Shown piece by piece: positions 56,838-64,000 of a stretch of DNA of 64,000 nucleotides. Every line of letters starts with the position of its first letter. Position 1 is the first letter of the stretch. The DNA is from Saccharicrinis sp963677655. Its GTDB lineage: Bacteria > Bacteroidota > Bacteroidia > Bacteroidales > Marinilabiliaceae. The position numbers and the translations under genes are program-made. The notes under the pieces are model-generated. The model was not told the DNA's origin, did not search any database, and was given only the letters and a program-made list of their open reading frames with translations. The stretch lies in assembly GCA_963677655.1 (NCBI GenBank), contig OY782088.1; one strand, written 5' to 3'.

Positions 56838-56866
56838 AAAGGAAGGCTGAAAAACAACCTTCCTTT
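56838..56866 (-). terminator. Terminator-like hairpin between susD4 and GH43
   Basis: AAAGGAAGG (56838-56846) pairs with CCTTCCTTT (56858-56866). On the minus strand TTAATCTTTTTTTAG follows. It lies 26 bp after the susD4 stop and 190 bp before the GH43 gene, so the enzyme genes are either read through or have their own promoter in 56651-56837. Confidence 0.8.
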
Positions 56867-56892
56867 AATTGATTTGTATTAGTTTGTATTAA

Positions 56893-59016
56893 TTATTGCT
56901 GGGCAAAACCATATCCATTTGTAATATTACCATTTGACTGAATAATAGTCTCAGAGCCTAATGGCAATAAATATCTTGGAGGAACACCTGATGAATAATA
57001 ACTATCAGTATAACCTTTAAATACATCTGTTGTATATTGGTCTTCGTATGTTAAGATATTTGAACCCCAATCAGTTTTAACATAACCATCAGCTTCTAAA
57101 GCTGCAGCTTCAGCACCTTCTGGATCAATATATCTAAATAAACCTTGAATAGCTAAACTTCTTTCTCCTTCAGTTTCTGACATCTGAAGATTTCCATCAG
57201 AATCAGTATACTCCCAAAGGTCACAGTTACCTCTCCAACTAGGAAATCTTAATGGATAAGTTTCATCGCTTTCATCTACAGTACATTGAGTTGTTAACAT
57301 TGCATCCATACCATAATCAGCAACATTTACAGCTTTTACATAAATGTAATTACTAATTTGGTTTCCATTAGCAAAAGTATAATAACCATTAGATGTTAAA
57401 CCTGCCACCATAGCCTTTTGAGCATCTCTAACCTCTTTAATTTTTTCAGGAAGTTTTCCTGTACGAATTAAGTCAAATCGACGAACACCCTCACCTGCTA
57501 ATTCTAATTTACGCTCTTGTTGAATTGCTTCTTTTAATTCTTCCCCTGATAAAGCTGCAATATAGTTAGTAACCTTAGTAGTTTGATCTGCGGGAGCAAA
57601 TGCACGACTACGAACTTTTGTTAACTCTTCTTTTGCTAAAGCTTCTTCTCCTAATTCAGCATAAGTTTCTGAAAGCATTAAAATAACATCTGACATACGC
57701 ATTCTCACCCAGTTTATACCAGAACTTCTTTTATAAGCTGTATATGGATCTGCCATTCTACTTTCATCCCACTTGTTATTAGCTAAACCTCCTTTATTAC
57801 GAGAACCTGGAGTAAAATCCATTAACTTTTCAGAACAAGCTCCTGAATTTGCAGTTACACAAATAGACACATCTCTTCTCATATCATCTGGATCATAATC
57901 TCCATAATAGAATGATGCATACATACGACTTTGTCCATAATCTTTACAAGGATAAGCATTTGAGTTACCTCCACCTGAAGGACGACCAAACGCATATGGA
58001 TGTTCTGAGTTACCATTACCTTTTCCTCTTGTTGTACCAACTTCAAATAAAGATTCAGGACTAACAACTAAATCCATATTATATTGAAAATTTCTCTGAA
58101 ATGGATTATCAAAACCTTCACCTCTTTCATCATAAGTGATCAAGTAAGCACTTCCTGCATTATCATAAATAGCATAATTTAAATATGTTTTTGCAATTTG
58201 ATAATATTTAGTGTACTCAGCAGGACGTGCATATGTTGCATCCCACATTTCAGAACCCATTTTATCTAAAGAAATACCGTAATCAAAATCTGTTCTACGT
58301 AAGCTATAACCTCCTGCATGAAGAGCCATTTTACCAATTAAAGCATCTGCATAAGTTCTTGAAAAACGCTCTGCTGTAATTCCACCTTCTCCTAAACGAT
58401 ACATTAATTTTTCAGTTTCCTGAAGAGAAGCTATCTCTCCATCAAAAATAGCATCACGAGAAGTTAATGAAGCACCTTCAGCAGCCTCTGCTGAATATAA
58501 AGCTTCTGTAAAATAAGGAACATCACCGAAATTTCTGATTAACTCAAGATATGCTTCTGCTCTAAAAACAGATGCTTCACCATATAATTGAGTCCACTCA
58601 TTTGTAGTACCTGCATCAACAGCTTGTTGATAGTCTGATTTTAGAGCAATATTTTCCATTATAATATTTGCTCTGTTGATTACTTTATAAAGGTTAGCAT
58701 AAGTACTAACACCATTACTATAATCAATAGAAATTTCAGCAGCATATAAACCTTCCGGAATATGTCTTGTTTGAGCATCATAAGCTTCAGGGTGACACTC
58801 AGAATCAGATCCTACAACCTGTAGATCATAAAACAATCCAACATTACAACCTCTCCAAATATCGTAGCAACCTACAACTACTTTGTAAGCCTCATCCGTA
58901 GTTGAGAATACTAAATCAGCATCCGCACTCGAAGGAGAATCTACATCGAGATAATCTTCACATGAGATGTTTAAAAACATCAATGCGATAAATAAACTAT
59001 ATATTAACTTTTTCAT
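56893..59016 (-). CDS. SusD-like surface glycan-binding lipoprotein (SusD4)
   Basis: 707 residues, long for the family. MKKLIYSLFIALMFLNISCE is the lipoprotein signal, followed by DYLDVDSPSSADADLVFSTT. TPR-type core: GEASVFRAEAYLELIRNFGD, GKMALHAGGYSLRRTDFDYG, MRMSDVILMLSETYAELGEE, KVRSRAFAPADQ, RKLELAGEGVRRFDLIRTGK, and the C-terminal YSSGVPPRYLLPLGSETI. The extra length comes from large loops around 300-430 and 560-680, probably extended binding surfaces for a branched pectic glycan. Follows susC4 by 20 bp. Confidence 0.94.
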   Translation of the reverse strand: MKKLIYSLFIALMFLNISCEDYLDVDSPSSADADLVFSTTDEAYKVVVGCYDIWRGCNVGLFYDLQVVGSDSECHPEAYDAQTRHIPEGLYAAEISIDYSNGVSTYANLYKVINRANIIMENIALKSDYQQAVDAGTTNEWTQLYGEASVFRAEAYLELIRNFGDVPYFTEALYSAEAAEGASLTSRDAIFDGEIASLQETEKLMYRLGEGGITAERFSRTYADALIGKMALHAGGYSLRRTDFDYGISLDKMGSEMWDATYARPAEYTKYYQIAKTYLNYAIYDNAGSAYLITYDERGEGFDNPFQRNFQYNMDLVVSPESLFEVGTTRGKGNGNSEHPYAFGRPSGGGNSNAYPCKDYGQSRMYASFYYGDYDPDDMRRDVSICVTANSGACSEKLMDFTPGSRNKGGLANNKWDESRMADPYTAYKRSSGINWVRMRMSDVILMLSETYAELGEEALAKEELTKVRSRAFAPADQTTKVTNYIAALSGEELKEAIQQERKLELAGEGVRRFDLIRTGKLPEKIKEVRDAQKAMVAGLTSNGYYTFANGNQISNYIYVKAVNVADYGMDAMLTTQCTVDESDETYPLRFPSWRGNCDLWEYTDSDGNLQMSETEGERSLAIQGLFRYIDPEGAEAAALEADGYVKTDWGSNILTYEDQYTTDVFKGYTDSYYSSGVPPRYLLPLGSETIIQSNGNITNGYGFAQQ

Positions 59017-59036
59017 AAATCTTACCGTTTTTCAAA

Positions 59037-62000
59037 TTAGAATTTTACATTAACACCAAAAGTAAATGAACGAGCACGTGGATAAGATCCCCAATCAAGA
59101 CCTGGAGTTGGGTATGCTGAACTACCTTGACTTGTGTTTGTATTTACTTCTGGATCAAGACCAGAATATCCTGTAATTGTAAATGCATTATAAATTGAAC
59201 CATAGAAACGAACTCTTTCTAATCCAACTTTATTAAGAATATTTTTTGGTAATGTATATCCTAAAGTTACAGTGTTTAATCTTAAGAATGATCCATCTTC
59301 AATACCATGAGTTGATGCAACTGGATTTTCATGGAATGGCATGTATGTAGTTGCATTTTTGTTTAATGCCGCTAACGCTGCAGGATCTGTAACTTTAGTT
59401 AACTCTCCACCAACAATATCATACATTGAATAGCTTCCACCAATTTCATCCAATCTGTTTTTATATAATCCATCTTCTTTACTACCATAGAAAGCAGCTA
59501 GTTTACTAACATTGTAAACATCGTTACCATAACTCCAGTTAAAGTTCAATGAAAAATCAAGAGCCTTGTAGTTACCTGAAACATTGAAACCTCCAGTATG
59601 TACTGGATTCATATCACCAATAATAGTCACATCATTTTCGTCCACTACACCATCTGGTGTTCCATCAGGTCCGCTAATATCTTTATATTTAACAACCCCT
59701 GGAGCAGCAACCTGACCTCCGGGTTTCATATCGTTAGTACCATAAACAGTACCAATAATACCAGAGCCAATATCAGCTTTACCTTCTTCTAAGGTATAAA
59801 CACCTCCTGAATAATCAAAGTCATCAGTAGTATACCATCCATCATAAACATATCCACGTACCTGACCTACACTACTACCTTCTTTCAAGATATAGTCTCC
59901 AGTATTAGGTTGAGTCATTGAAGATCCCCAAAGTGTTGAATACATAATATCGTTATGATCCTTTAACTTTTCAACATTATTCTTATTGAAGTTAATGTTC
60001 ATACTTGCTGTCAAGTTAAAATCTTTTGAACGAATAACGTTAGCAGTAAGAGTAAATTCAACCCCTTTATTACTTGTTTCTCCGATATTTTCGTATGATT
60101 CAGAAGCACCAACATATACAGGAACCTTAGTTCTCATTAATAGATCCTTAGTTGAGTTATAATAAACATCAACAGTACCAAAGAACTTGTTATTAAAGAT
60201 ATTATAATCAACACCTAAGTTTCTTGTAATTGTAGTTTCCCACTTTAAGTTTGGATTTGGACTTGTAGATGATTCTGGCTCGTATGAAGTTTGTTGTTGA
60301 TCTCCAACCGAAAATCTGGTTAATCCACCACTAGCCCATGTAAAGTTCCATAAAGAAGGACTAATTCCATCATTACCTACAGAACCGTAAGATAAACGTA
60401 CTTTTAAGTTATCTAACCATGATAGATTTTGCATAAATGCTTCTTCAGAAACACGCCATCCTAATGCTGCAGCTGGAAAATATCCCCACTGATTAGATGG
60501 AGCAAATCTTGAAGATCCATCAGCACGGAAAGTTGCAGTAAATAAATAACGTTGTTTAAAAGAGTAGTTCATACGACCAAAACCAGATAAGATTCTGTTT
60601 GCATAACCAATATCAGATCCTAATGAATAATATGTACTACCTTCTGATTTATCATATTGATCCATCATTGCAAAAGCTCTGTCTTTTGTAAATGAAGCAG
60701 GATATCTTTCACCTGAAATTGAAATACTTTCAGATCCAGAGTCACTTACTTCTTGTCCAACAAGAACAGTCATATCATGATCTCCTGTATTTTGGAACTC
60801 ATAAGTTAAAGTATTTGCCCAACGAGTACTCCATCCTTCAGAAGCAGAAACTGAAGCATCTCCTGCATAAGTTTTATTTCCATCGTCATCATAGTAATCA
60901 TTATAGATTGCTCCTGACCAAGTTTCTGATCTATTCCAATAAGCACTTAAACCAAGCTCAGTACGATAAGTTAAACCTTCAATAATTTCCCAGTTTAAAC
61001 TTGTATTAGCTCTTAATTTACGACTTTTACTAAAAGGAGAATAATCTTTTAAACGAGCTACTGGATTATATTTATCTGATAAAATCTCTTCGTAGTCTCC
61101 TAACTGAGTATTTTTTGTAACATCTAACTCTCCAAGTACATCTTCTGTAGCAATTGGACGGAACTGATAAGCCGATGATAAAATTGATCCTTTACCATTA
61201 GTAACAGGTTCTCCACTAACTTTGCTTGTAGTAGTATATCTTGTATCTACATTAACACTTAAATTATCAGCTAATTTTTGATCTACTTTAAATGAAGCAC
61301 TTGTTCTTTTTAACCAAGAATTTACTTTCATACCATCATTATCAGTATGGTTTACAGAAAGGATATACTTAGTTTTATCATTACCATTACTAAGAGTTAT
61401 GTTATGGTTATGTGAGAAAGAAGAATTATAAGCCTCTTTTGCAAAGTTTTTATTTTTTACACTTTTATAATGATCAATACCTGCTGAATTATTGTAAGCA
61501 CTTTCGTAACGACCAATACCCCATGCCATTTCCCATGCATCAGCATAACTATCACTAATAGCATCTGCATAAGCCCAGTTATAAGCTAAATAATCGTATG
61601 AATTTAGTGTTCCTAAATATTTTACAGGAGTATTATACTTCATATAACCATCATAAGTAACAGACAGTTTACCATCTTTTCCACTCTTTGTTGTAACGAT
61701 GATAACACCATTAGCACCACGAGCACCATAAATAGCAGTTGAAGAAGCATCTTTTAATACATCAATACTTTCAATTTGATCACCTGGGATATCGCTAATA
61801 GAACTTACTGGGAAACCATCAACAATAAATAATGGATCATTACTTTGAGTAATAGAACCTCCACCACGAATTCGAATTGAAACTTCAGCATCAGGACGAC
61901 CATCTTGTGCAACAACGCTTACACCAGAAAGCTTACCTTGCATTGCCTGAGCAGCATCAGCCACAGGAACAGCAGCAATATCATCACCACTTACAGAAGC

Positions 62001-62414
62001 AACAGATCCTGTGATATCTCTTTTCTTAACTGTACCATAACCTACAGCAACAACTTCTTCAAGTCCAATAGTTTCAGCTTCTAAAGCTACACTAATAGTA
62101 GTTTGACCTGCTACAGCAATTTGTTGTGTTTTCATTCCAATAAATGAGAAAACAATAGTTGCATCAGAAGGCACATTTGATAGTGAATAATTACCATCAA
62201 CATCTGTTATAGTACCATTTGTTGTACCCAACACTACAACTGTAGCACCTGGGAAAGGCATATTTGTATCTGCCTCAGTCACTTTTCCTTTCAAGGTAAC
62301 TGTTTGAGCAAAAAGCCCACTTGTTACCATAAGGAAGAGACCCAAAATAAGAATTCCCACACTACTTCTTTTTTTGTGTAGATTTTCTTTCTTTTTTGAT
62401 TTAAAGTCTACCAT
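59037..62414 (-). CDS. SusC-like TonB-dependent receptor (SusC4)
   Basis: 1125 residues. A basic, extended signal (KKRSSVGILILGLFLMVTSG ending LFAQ) precedes a carboxypeptidase-regulatory-like domain (VTLKGKVTEADTNMPFPGAT). Next are the TonB-box region EEVVAVGYGTVKKRDITGSV, plug (NDPLFIVDGFPVSSISDIPG; IDVLKDASSTAIYGARGANG) and a barrel ending SFTFGVNVKF. No STN domain. The late barrel has GPDGTPDGVVDENDVTIIGD, a calcium-type loop. It imports pectic oligosaccharides with SusD4. Confidence 0.96.
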   Translation of the reverse strand: MVDFKSKKKENLHKKRSSVGILILGLFLMVTSGLFAQTVTLKGKVTEADTNMPFPGATVVVLGTTNGTITDVDGNYSLSNVPSDATIVFSFIGMKTQQIAVAGQTTISVALEAETIGLEEVVAVGYGTVKKRDITGSVASVSGDDIAAVPVADAAQAMQGKLSGVSVVAQDGRPDAEVSIRIRGGGSITQSNDPLFIVDGFPVSSISDIPGDQIESIDVLKDASSTAIYGARGANGVIIVTTKSGKDGKLSVTYDGYMKYNTPVKYLGTLNSYDYLAYNWAYADAISDSYADAWEMAWGIGRYESAYNNSAGIDHYKSVKNKNFAKEAYNSSFSHNHNITLSNGNDKTKYILSVNHTDNDGMKVNSWLKRTSASFKVDQKLADNLSVNVDTRYTTTSKVSGEPVTNGKGSILSSAYQFRPIATEDVLGELDVTKNTQLGDYEEILSDKYNPVARLKDYSPFSKSRKLRANTSLNWEIIEGLTYRTELGLSAYWNRSETWSGAIYNDYYDDDGNKTYAGDASVSASEGWSTRWANTLTYEFQNTGDHDMTVLVGQEVSDSGSESISISGERYPASFTKDRAFAMMDQYDKSEGSTYYSLGSDIGYANRILSGFGRMNYSFKQRYLFTATFRADGSSRFAPSNQWGYFPAAALGWRVSEEAFMQNLSWLDNLKVRLSYGSVGNDGISPSLWNFTWASGGLTRFSVGDQQQTSYEPESSTSPNPNLKWETTITRNLGVDYNIFNNKFFGTVDVYYNSTKDLLMRTKVPVYVGASESYENIGETSNKGVEFTLTANVIRSKDFNLTASMNINFNKNNVEKLKDHNDIMYSTLWGSSMTQPNTGDYILKEGSSVGQVRGYVYDGWYTTDDFDYSGGVYTLEEGKADIGSGIIGTVYGTNDMKPGGQVAAPGVVKYKDISGPDGTPDGVVDENDVTIIGDMNPVHTGGFNVSGNYKALDFSLNFNWSYGNDVYNVSKLAAFYGSKEDGLYKNRLDEIGGSYSMYDIVGGELTKVTDPAALAALNKNATTYMPFHENPVASTHGIEDGSFLRLNTVTLGYTLPKNILNKVGLERVRFYGSIYNAFTITGYSGLDPEVNTNTSQGSSAYPTPGLDWGSYPRARSFTFGVNVKF

Positions 62415-62436
62415 ACTTTTTAAATTAAATTAAGAT

Positions 62437-63657
62437 TTAGTAATTAATTTCAATGCTAGCCAGGATAAAGGGTCCAACCCCTTTAGGGTCGTTATCCCGA
62501 ATAGGTTCACCTATATAGTATTCATATGTTCCATCTCTGTAAGGATTACCTCCTAATCCTGCTACAGCACAAACTTTAGTAAGACTGATAGTACCATCTT
62601 CATTTTCTCTGATAAATGTTCTTAAGATACCTTCATATCCGTTGTTTGCTACAGCTTTATAACTTTCATTAATATATCCTTTGCGAACTGCTTTTAGCAA
62701 GGCATAAACAAACATACTTGAAGCTGATGCTTCTAAATAATTTCCTTCTCTGTTACCTTGATCCAATACTTGATACCAAACACCACTTTCTTTATCCTGG
62801 TATTTTTTAATACCTGCAGCCACATCGTTTAAAATTGATATTAGAGATCCTCTATCAGGATAATTCTCCGGAATATAATCTAAAACATCAACTAACGCCA
62901 TTGCATACCATCCTTCAGCACGTCCCCAAAAATGAGGTGAACATCCAGTTTCAGGATCAGCCCATTTCTGTTCTTTGCTCTCATCCCATCCGTGATAGTT
63001 TAATCCTTTTTCAGGATTGTATGTATGTTTATGAACTGTTTTAAATTGATTAATTACATCAGCAAATGATTCCGGTTCATTAAATACTTTACAAAATTCA
63101 GCATAAAACGGAGCTCCCATATATAAACCATCCAACCACATTTGATGCGTATATCTTTTTTTATGCCAAAAACCTCCTTCTTCTGTTCTTGGATGATCTT
63201 TCAATTGATCTCTTAAAACAAAAATGGCTTTCTTATATTTTTCATCTTTAGTGGTTGTATACAAATCGAAAAGAAATTTCCCTGAGTTTACTTTATCAAT
63301 ATTAAAATCTGATCTTTTATATCCCTTAATCTCCCCATCCTCATTTATAAATTCATCAGCATAAGCTTTAGCATATGCAAAATATTTTTGTTCATTTGTT
63401 ACTTTACTTAATTCAATCATTGCCGATGATACTAATCCCGGTGTATAATTCCATTTGGGCTTTGTGTTAAAATCAACATAAGTAATATTGGGAAAGAAAG
63501 TCATCTCGGAATCAGCCATTTTAATAGCCATCTCAAGTCCCTTTGAAGAGCAATCATTTTGATCGTCAGTTTTCTTAGCCGGGTTATTACATTGAGTTAA
63601 CAACATTATTGCTGCAATCATCATAAATAAGCTTCTTCCAATATTCTTTCGACGCAT
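62437..63657 (-). CDS. GH105 unsaturated rhamnogalacturonyl/galacturonyl hydrolase, lipoprotein
   Basis: 406 residues. IGRSLFMMIAAIMLLTQCNN is a lipoprotein signal. (alpha/alpha)6 barrel with GFWHKKRYTHQMWLDGLYMG; Asp176 in this segment is the expected catalytic acid. Also FYAEFCKVFNEPE, YHGWDESKEQKWADPETGCS with PHFWGRAEGWYAMALVDVLD, and the C-terminal GGNPYRDGTYEYYIGEP. Removes the unsaturated uronate left at the non-reducing end by pectate or rhamnogalacturonan lyases. First gene of PUL 4, implying that lyases are encoded elsewhere, as none is in this window. Confidence 0.93.
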   Translation of the reverse strand: MRRKNIGRSLFMMIAAIMLLTQCNNPAKKTDDQNDCSSKGLEMAIKMADSEMTFFPNITYVDFNTKPKWNYTPGLVSSAMIELSKVTNEQKYFAYAKAYADEFINEDGEIKGYKRSDFNIDKVNSGKFLFDLYTTTKDEKYKKAIFVLRDQLKDHPRTEEGGFWHKKRYTHQMWLDGLYMGAPFYAEFCKVFNEPESFADVINQFKTVHKHTYNPEKGLNYHGWDESKEQKWADPETGCSPHFWGRAEGWYAMALVDVLDYIPENYPDRGSLISILNDVAAGIKKYQDKESGVWYQVLDQGNREGNYLEASASSMFVYALLKAVRKGYINESYKAVANNGYEGILRTFIRENEDGTISLTKVCAVAGLGGNPYRDGTYEYYIGEPIRDNDPKGVGPFILASIEINY

Positions 63658-63792
63658 GCTATGTGTTTTTATAGATTCTTAATTAAAAATTTCAATAGGT
63701 TAACTGAAACAATTATTAACATTATGTGTTAATTTATTTAAACTACTAAGCTTTATTTTAACATTAGTTCACGCTCTAACCGTTAACACTAG
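63658..63792 (-). other. Leader of the PUL 4 operon
   Basis: About 130 bp between the predicted start of transcription (near 63787) and the GH105 ATG. AT-rich, no reading frame or clear RNA motif seen. Confidence 0.4.
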
Positions 63793-63800
63793 CAAAAGTA
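63793..63800 (-). promoter_or_regulatory. -7 box of the PUL 4 operon
   Basis: TACTTTTG on the minus strand, a perfect TAnnTTTG and identical to the -7 box at 145-152. No -33 TTTG at normal spacing, which fits positive control by a factor bound at the repeats just upstream (63828-63890). Confidence 0.5.
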
Positions 63801-63827
63801 GCTTACTGAGCGATTTAAGCCTTCATT

Positions 63828-63890
63828 TTCTTTCTCAAATAGGGGGGTCAAAATTCCCAATAGCGGGTATTATTTCCCATTATAAGGGGC
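63828..63890 (-). repeat. Three tandem 20-21 bp repeats upstream of PUL 4
   Basis: In minus-strand sense three units follow each other: CCCCTTATAATGGGAAA, CCCGCTATTGGGAATT and CCCCCTATTTGAGAAAG. Their CCC blocks begin 21 and about 20 bp apart (near 63888, 63867 and 63847). Consensus CCCnnTATtnGGGAA. They lie on one face of the helix, starting about 28 bp upstream of the -7 box, as expected for an AraC/HTCS-type activator or another tandem-binding regulator. None for this PUL is encoded in the window, apart from HTCS1 and HTCS2, whose sites look different. Confidence 0.5.
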
Positions 63891-64000
63891 TATACGTACC
63901 ATATTTGGCGAAATACCAACTTACAAATTAATTACAACTACCTGTTTTAACGCCATTTAAACACCTTTAGGATATTTTTTGTTAATTTTATTTAATTTTA

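Noticed and set aside
1..64000. CRISPR array, tRNA/rRNA, insertion sequence or prophage
   Set aside because: No regularly spaced long repeats, no cloverleaf or rRNA-like segments, and no transposase or integrase frame were seen.

Overview
This window is AT-rich DNA from a member of the Bacteroidota. The signs are four SusC/SusD pairs, two hybrid two-component regulators with a C-terminal AraC domain, an ECF sigma/FecR pair, near-absence of Shine-Dalgarno sequences, and several matches to the Bacteroidota -7 element TAnnTTTG. A free-living or marine relative of Bacteroidales/Marinilabiliales would fit, but the genus cannot be told from sequence alone. The whole window is one large arabinan/arabinose/pectin island, with no rRNA, tRNA, CRISPR array or intact transposon seen.

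Layout. 1-14329 is PUL 1: the first codons of an exported protein (1-79, minus), a hybrid two-component regulator (HTCS1), then on the plus strand a surface lipoprotein, SusC1, SusD1 and a GH43 endo-arabinanase. 14395-26743 is a paralogous PUL 2: a 46-residue small ORF, HTCS2, SusC2, SusD2, a second GH43 endo-arabinanase and a secreted aldose 1-epimerase. A lone chemoreceptor follows (26837-28738). 29217-40562 is PUL 3, all on the minus strand: ECF sigma, FecR anti-sigma, STN-bearing SusC3, SusD3 and two beta-L-arabinofuranosidases (GH127 and GH146/GH127-like). 40667-49907 is the cytoplasmic L-arabinose locus araR / araA-symporter-araD-araB-rpiB-tkt. 50597-63657 is PUL 4 for pectin: GH105, SusC4, SusD4, GH43, pectin methylesterase, two SGNH/CE12 acetylesterases and a GH28 polygalacturonase.

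How it works together (inference from families). Pectin is de-esterified and cut by PUL 4. Released arabinan is bound and cut at the surface by PULs 1 and 2, and imported through SusC/D. Beta-linked arabinofuranose is removed by PUL 3. L-arabinose enters by the Na+ symporter and passes through AraA, AraB and AraD to xylulose-5-phosphate, then to RpiB and transketolase.

Three control systems can be read in the DNA. (i) Direct repeats spaced 21 bp, centred on TCCAC, sit exactly 21 bp from -7-like boxes at three PUL 1 promoters, with a variant at PUL 2: likely HTCS operators. (ii) A palindrome ATAGTA-N5-TACTAT stands before araA and araR, with a degenerate orphan third copy. (iii) An ECF/FecR/STN-SusC transenvelope switch controls PUL 3. 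The least expected items are the HTCS operator geometry, a surface lipoprotein with a duplicated unknown domain, the 46-codon gene behind HTCS2, tandem 20-21 bp repeats upstream of PUL 4, and hairpins after every susD.
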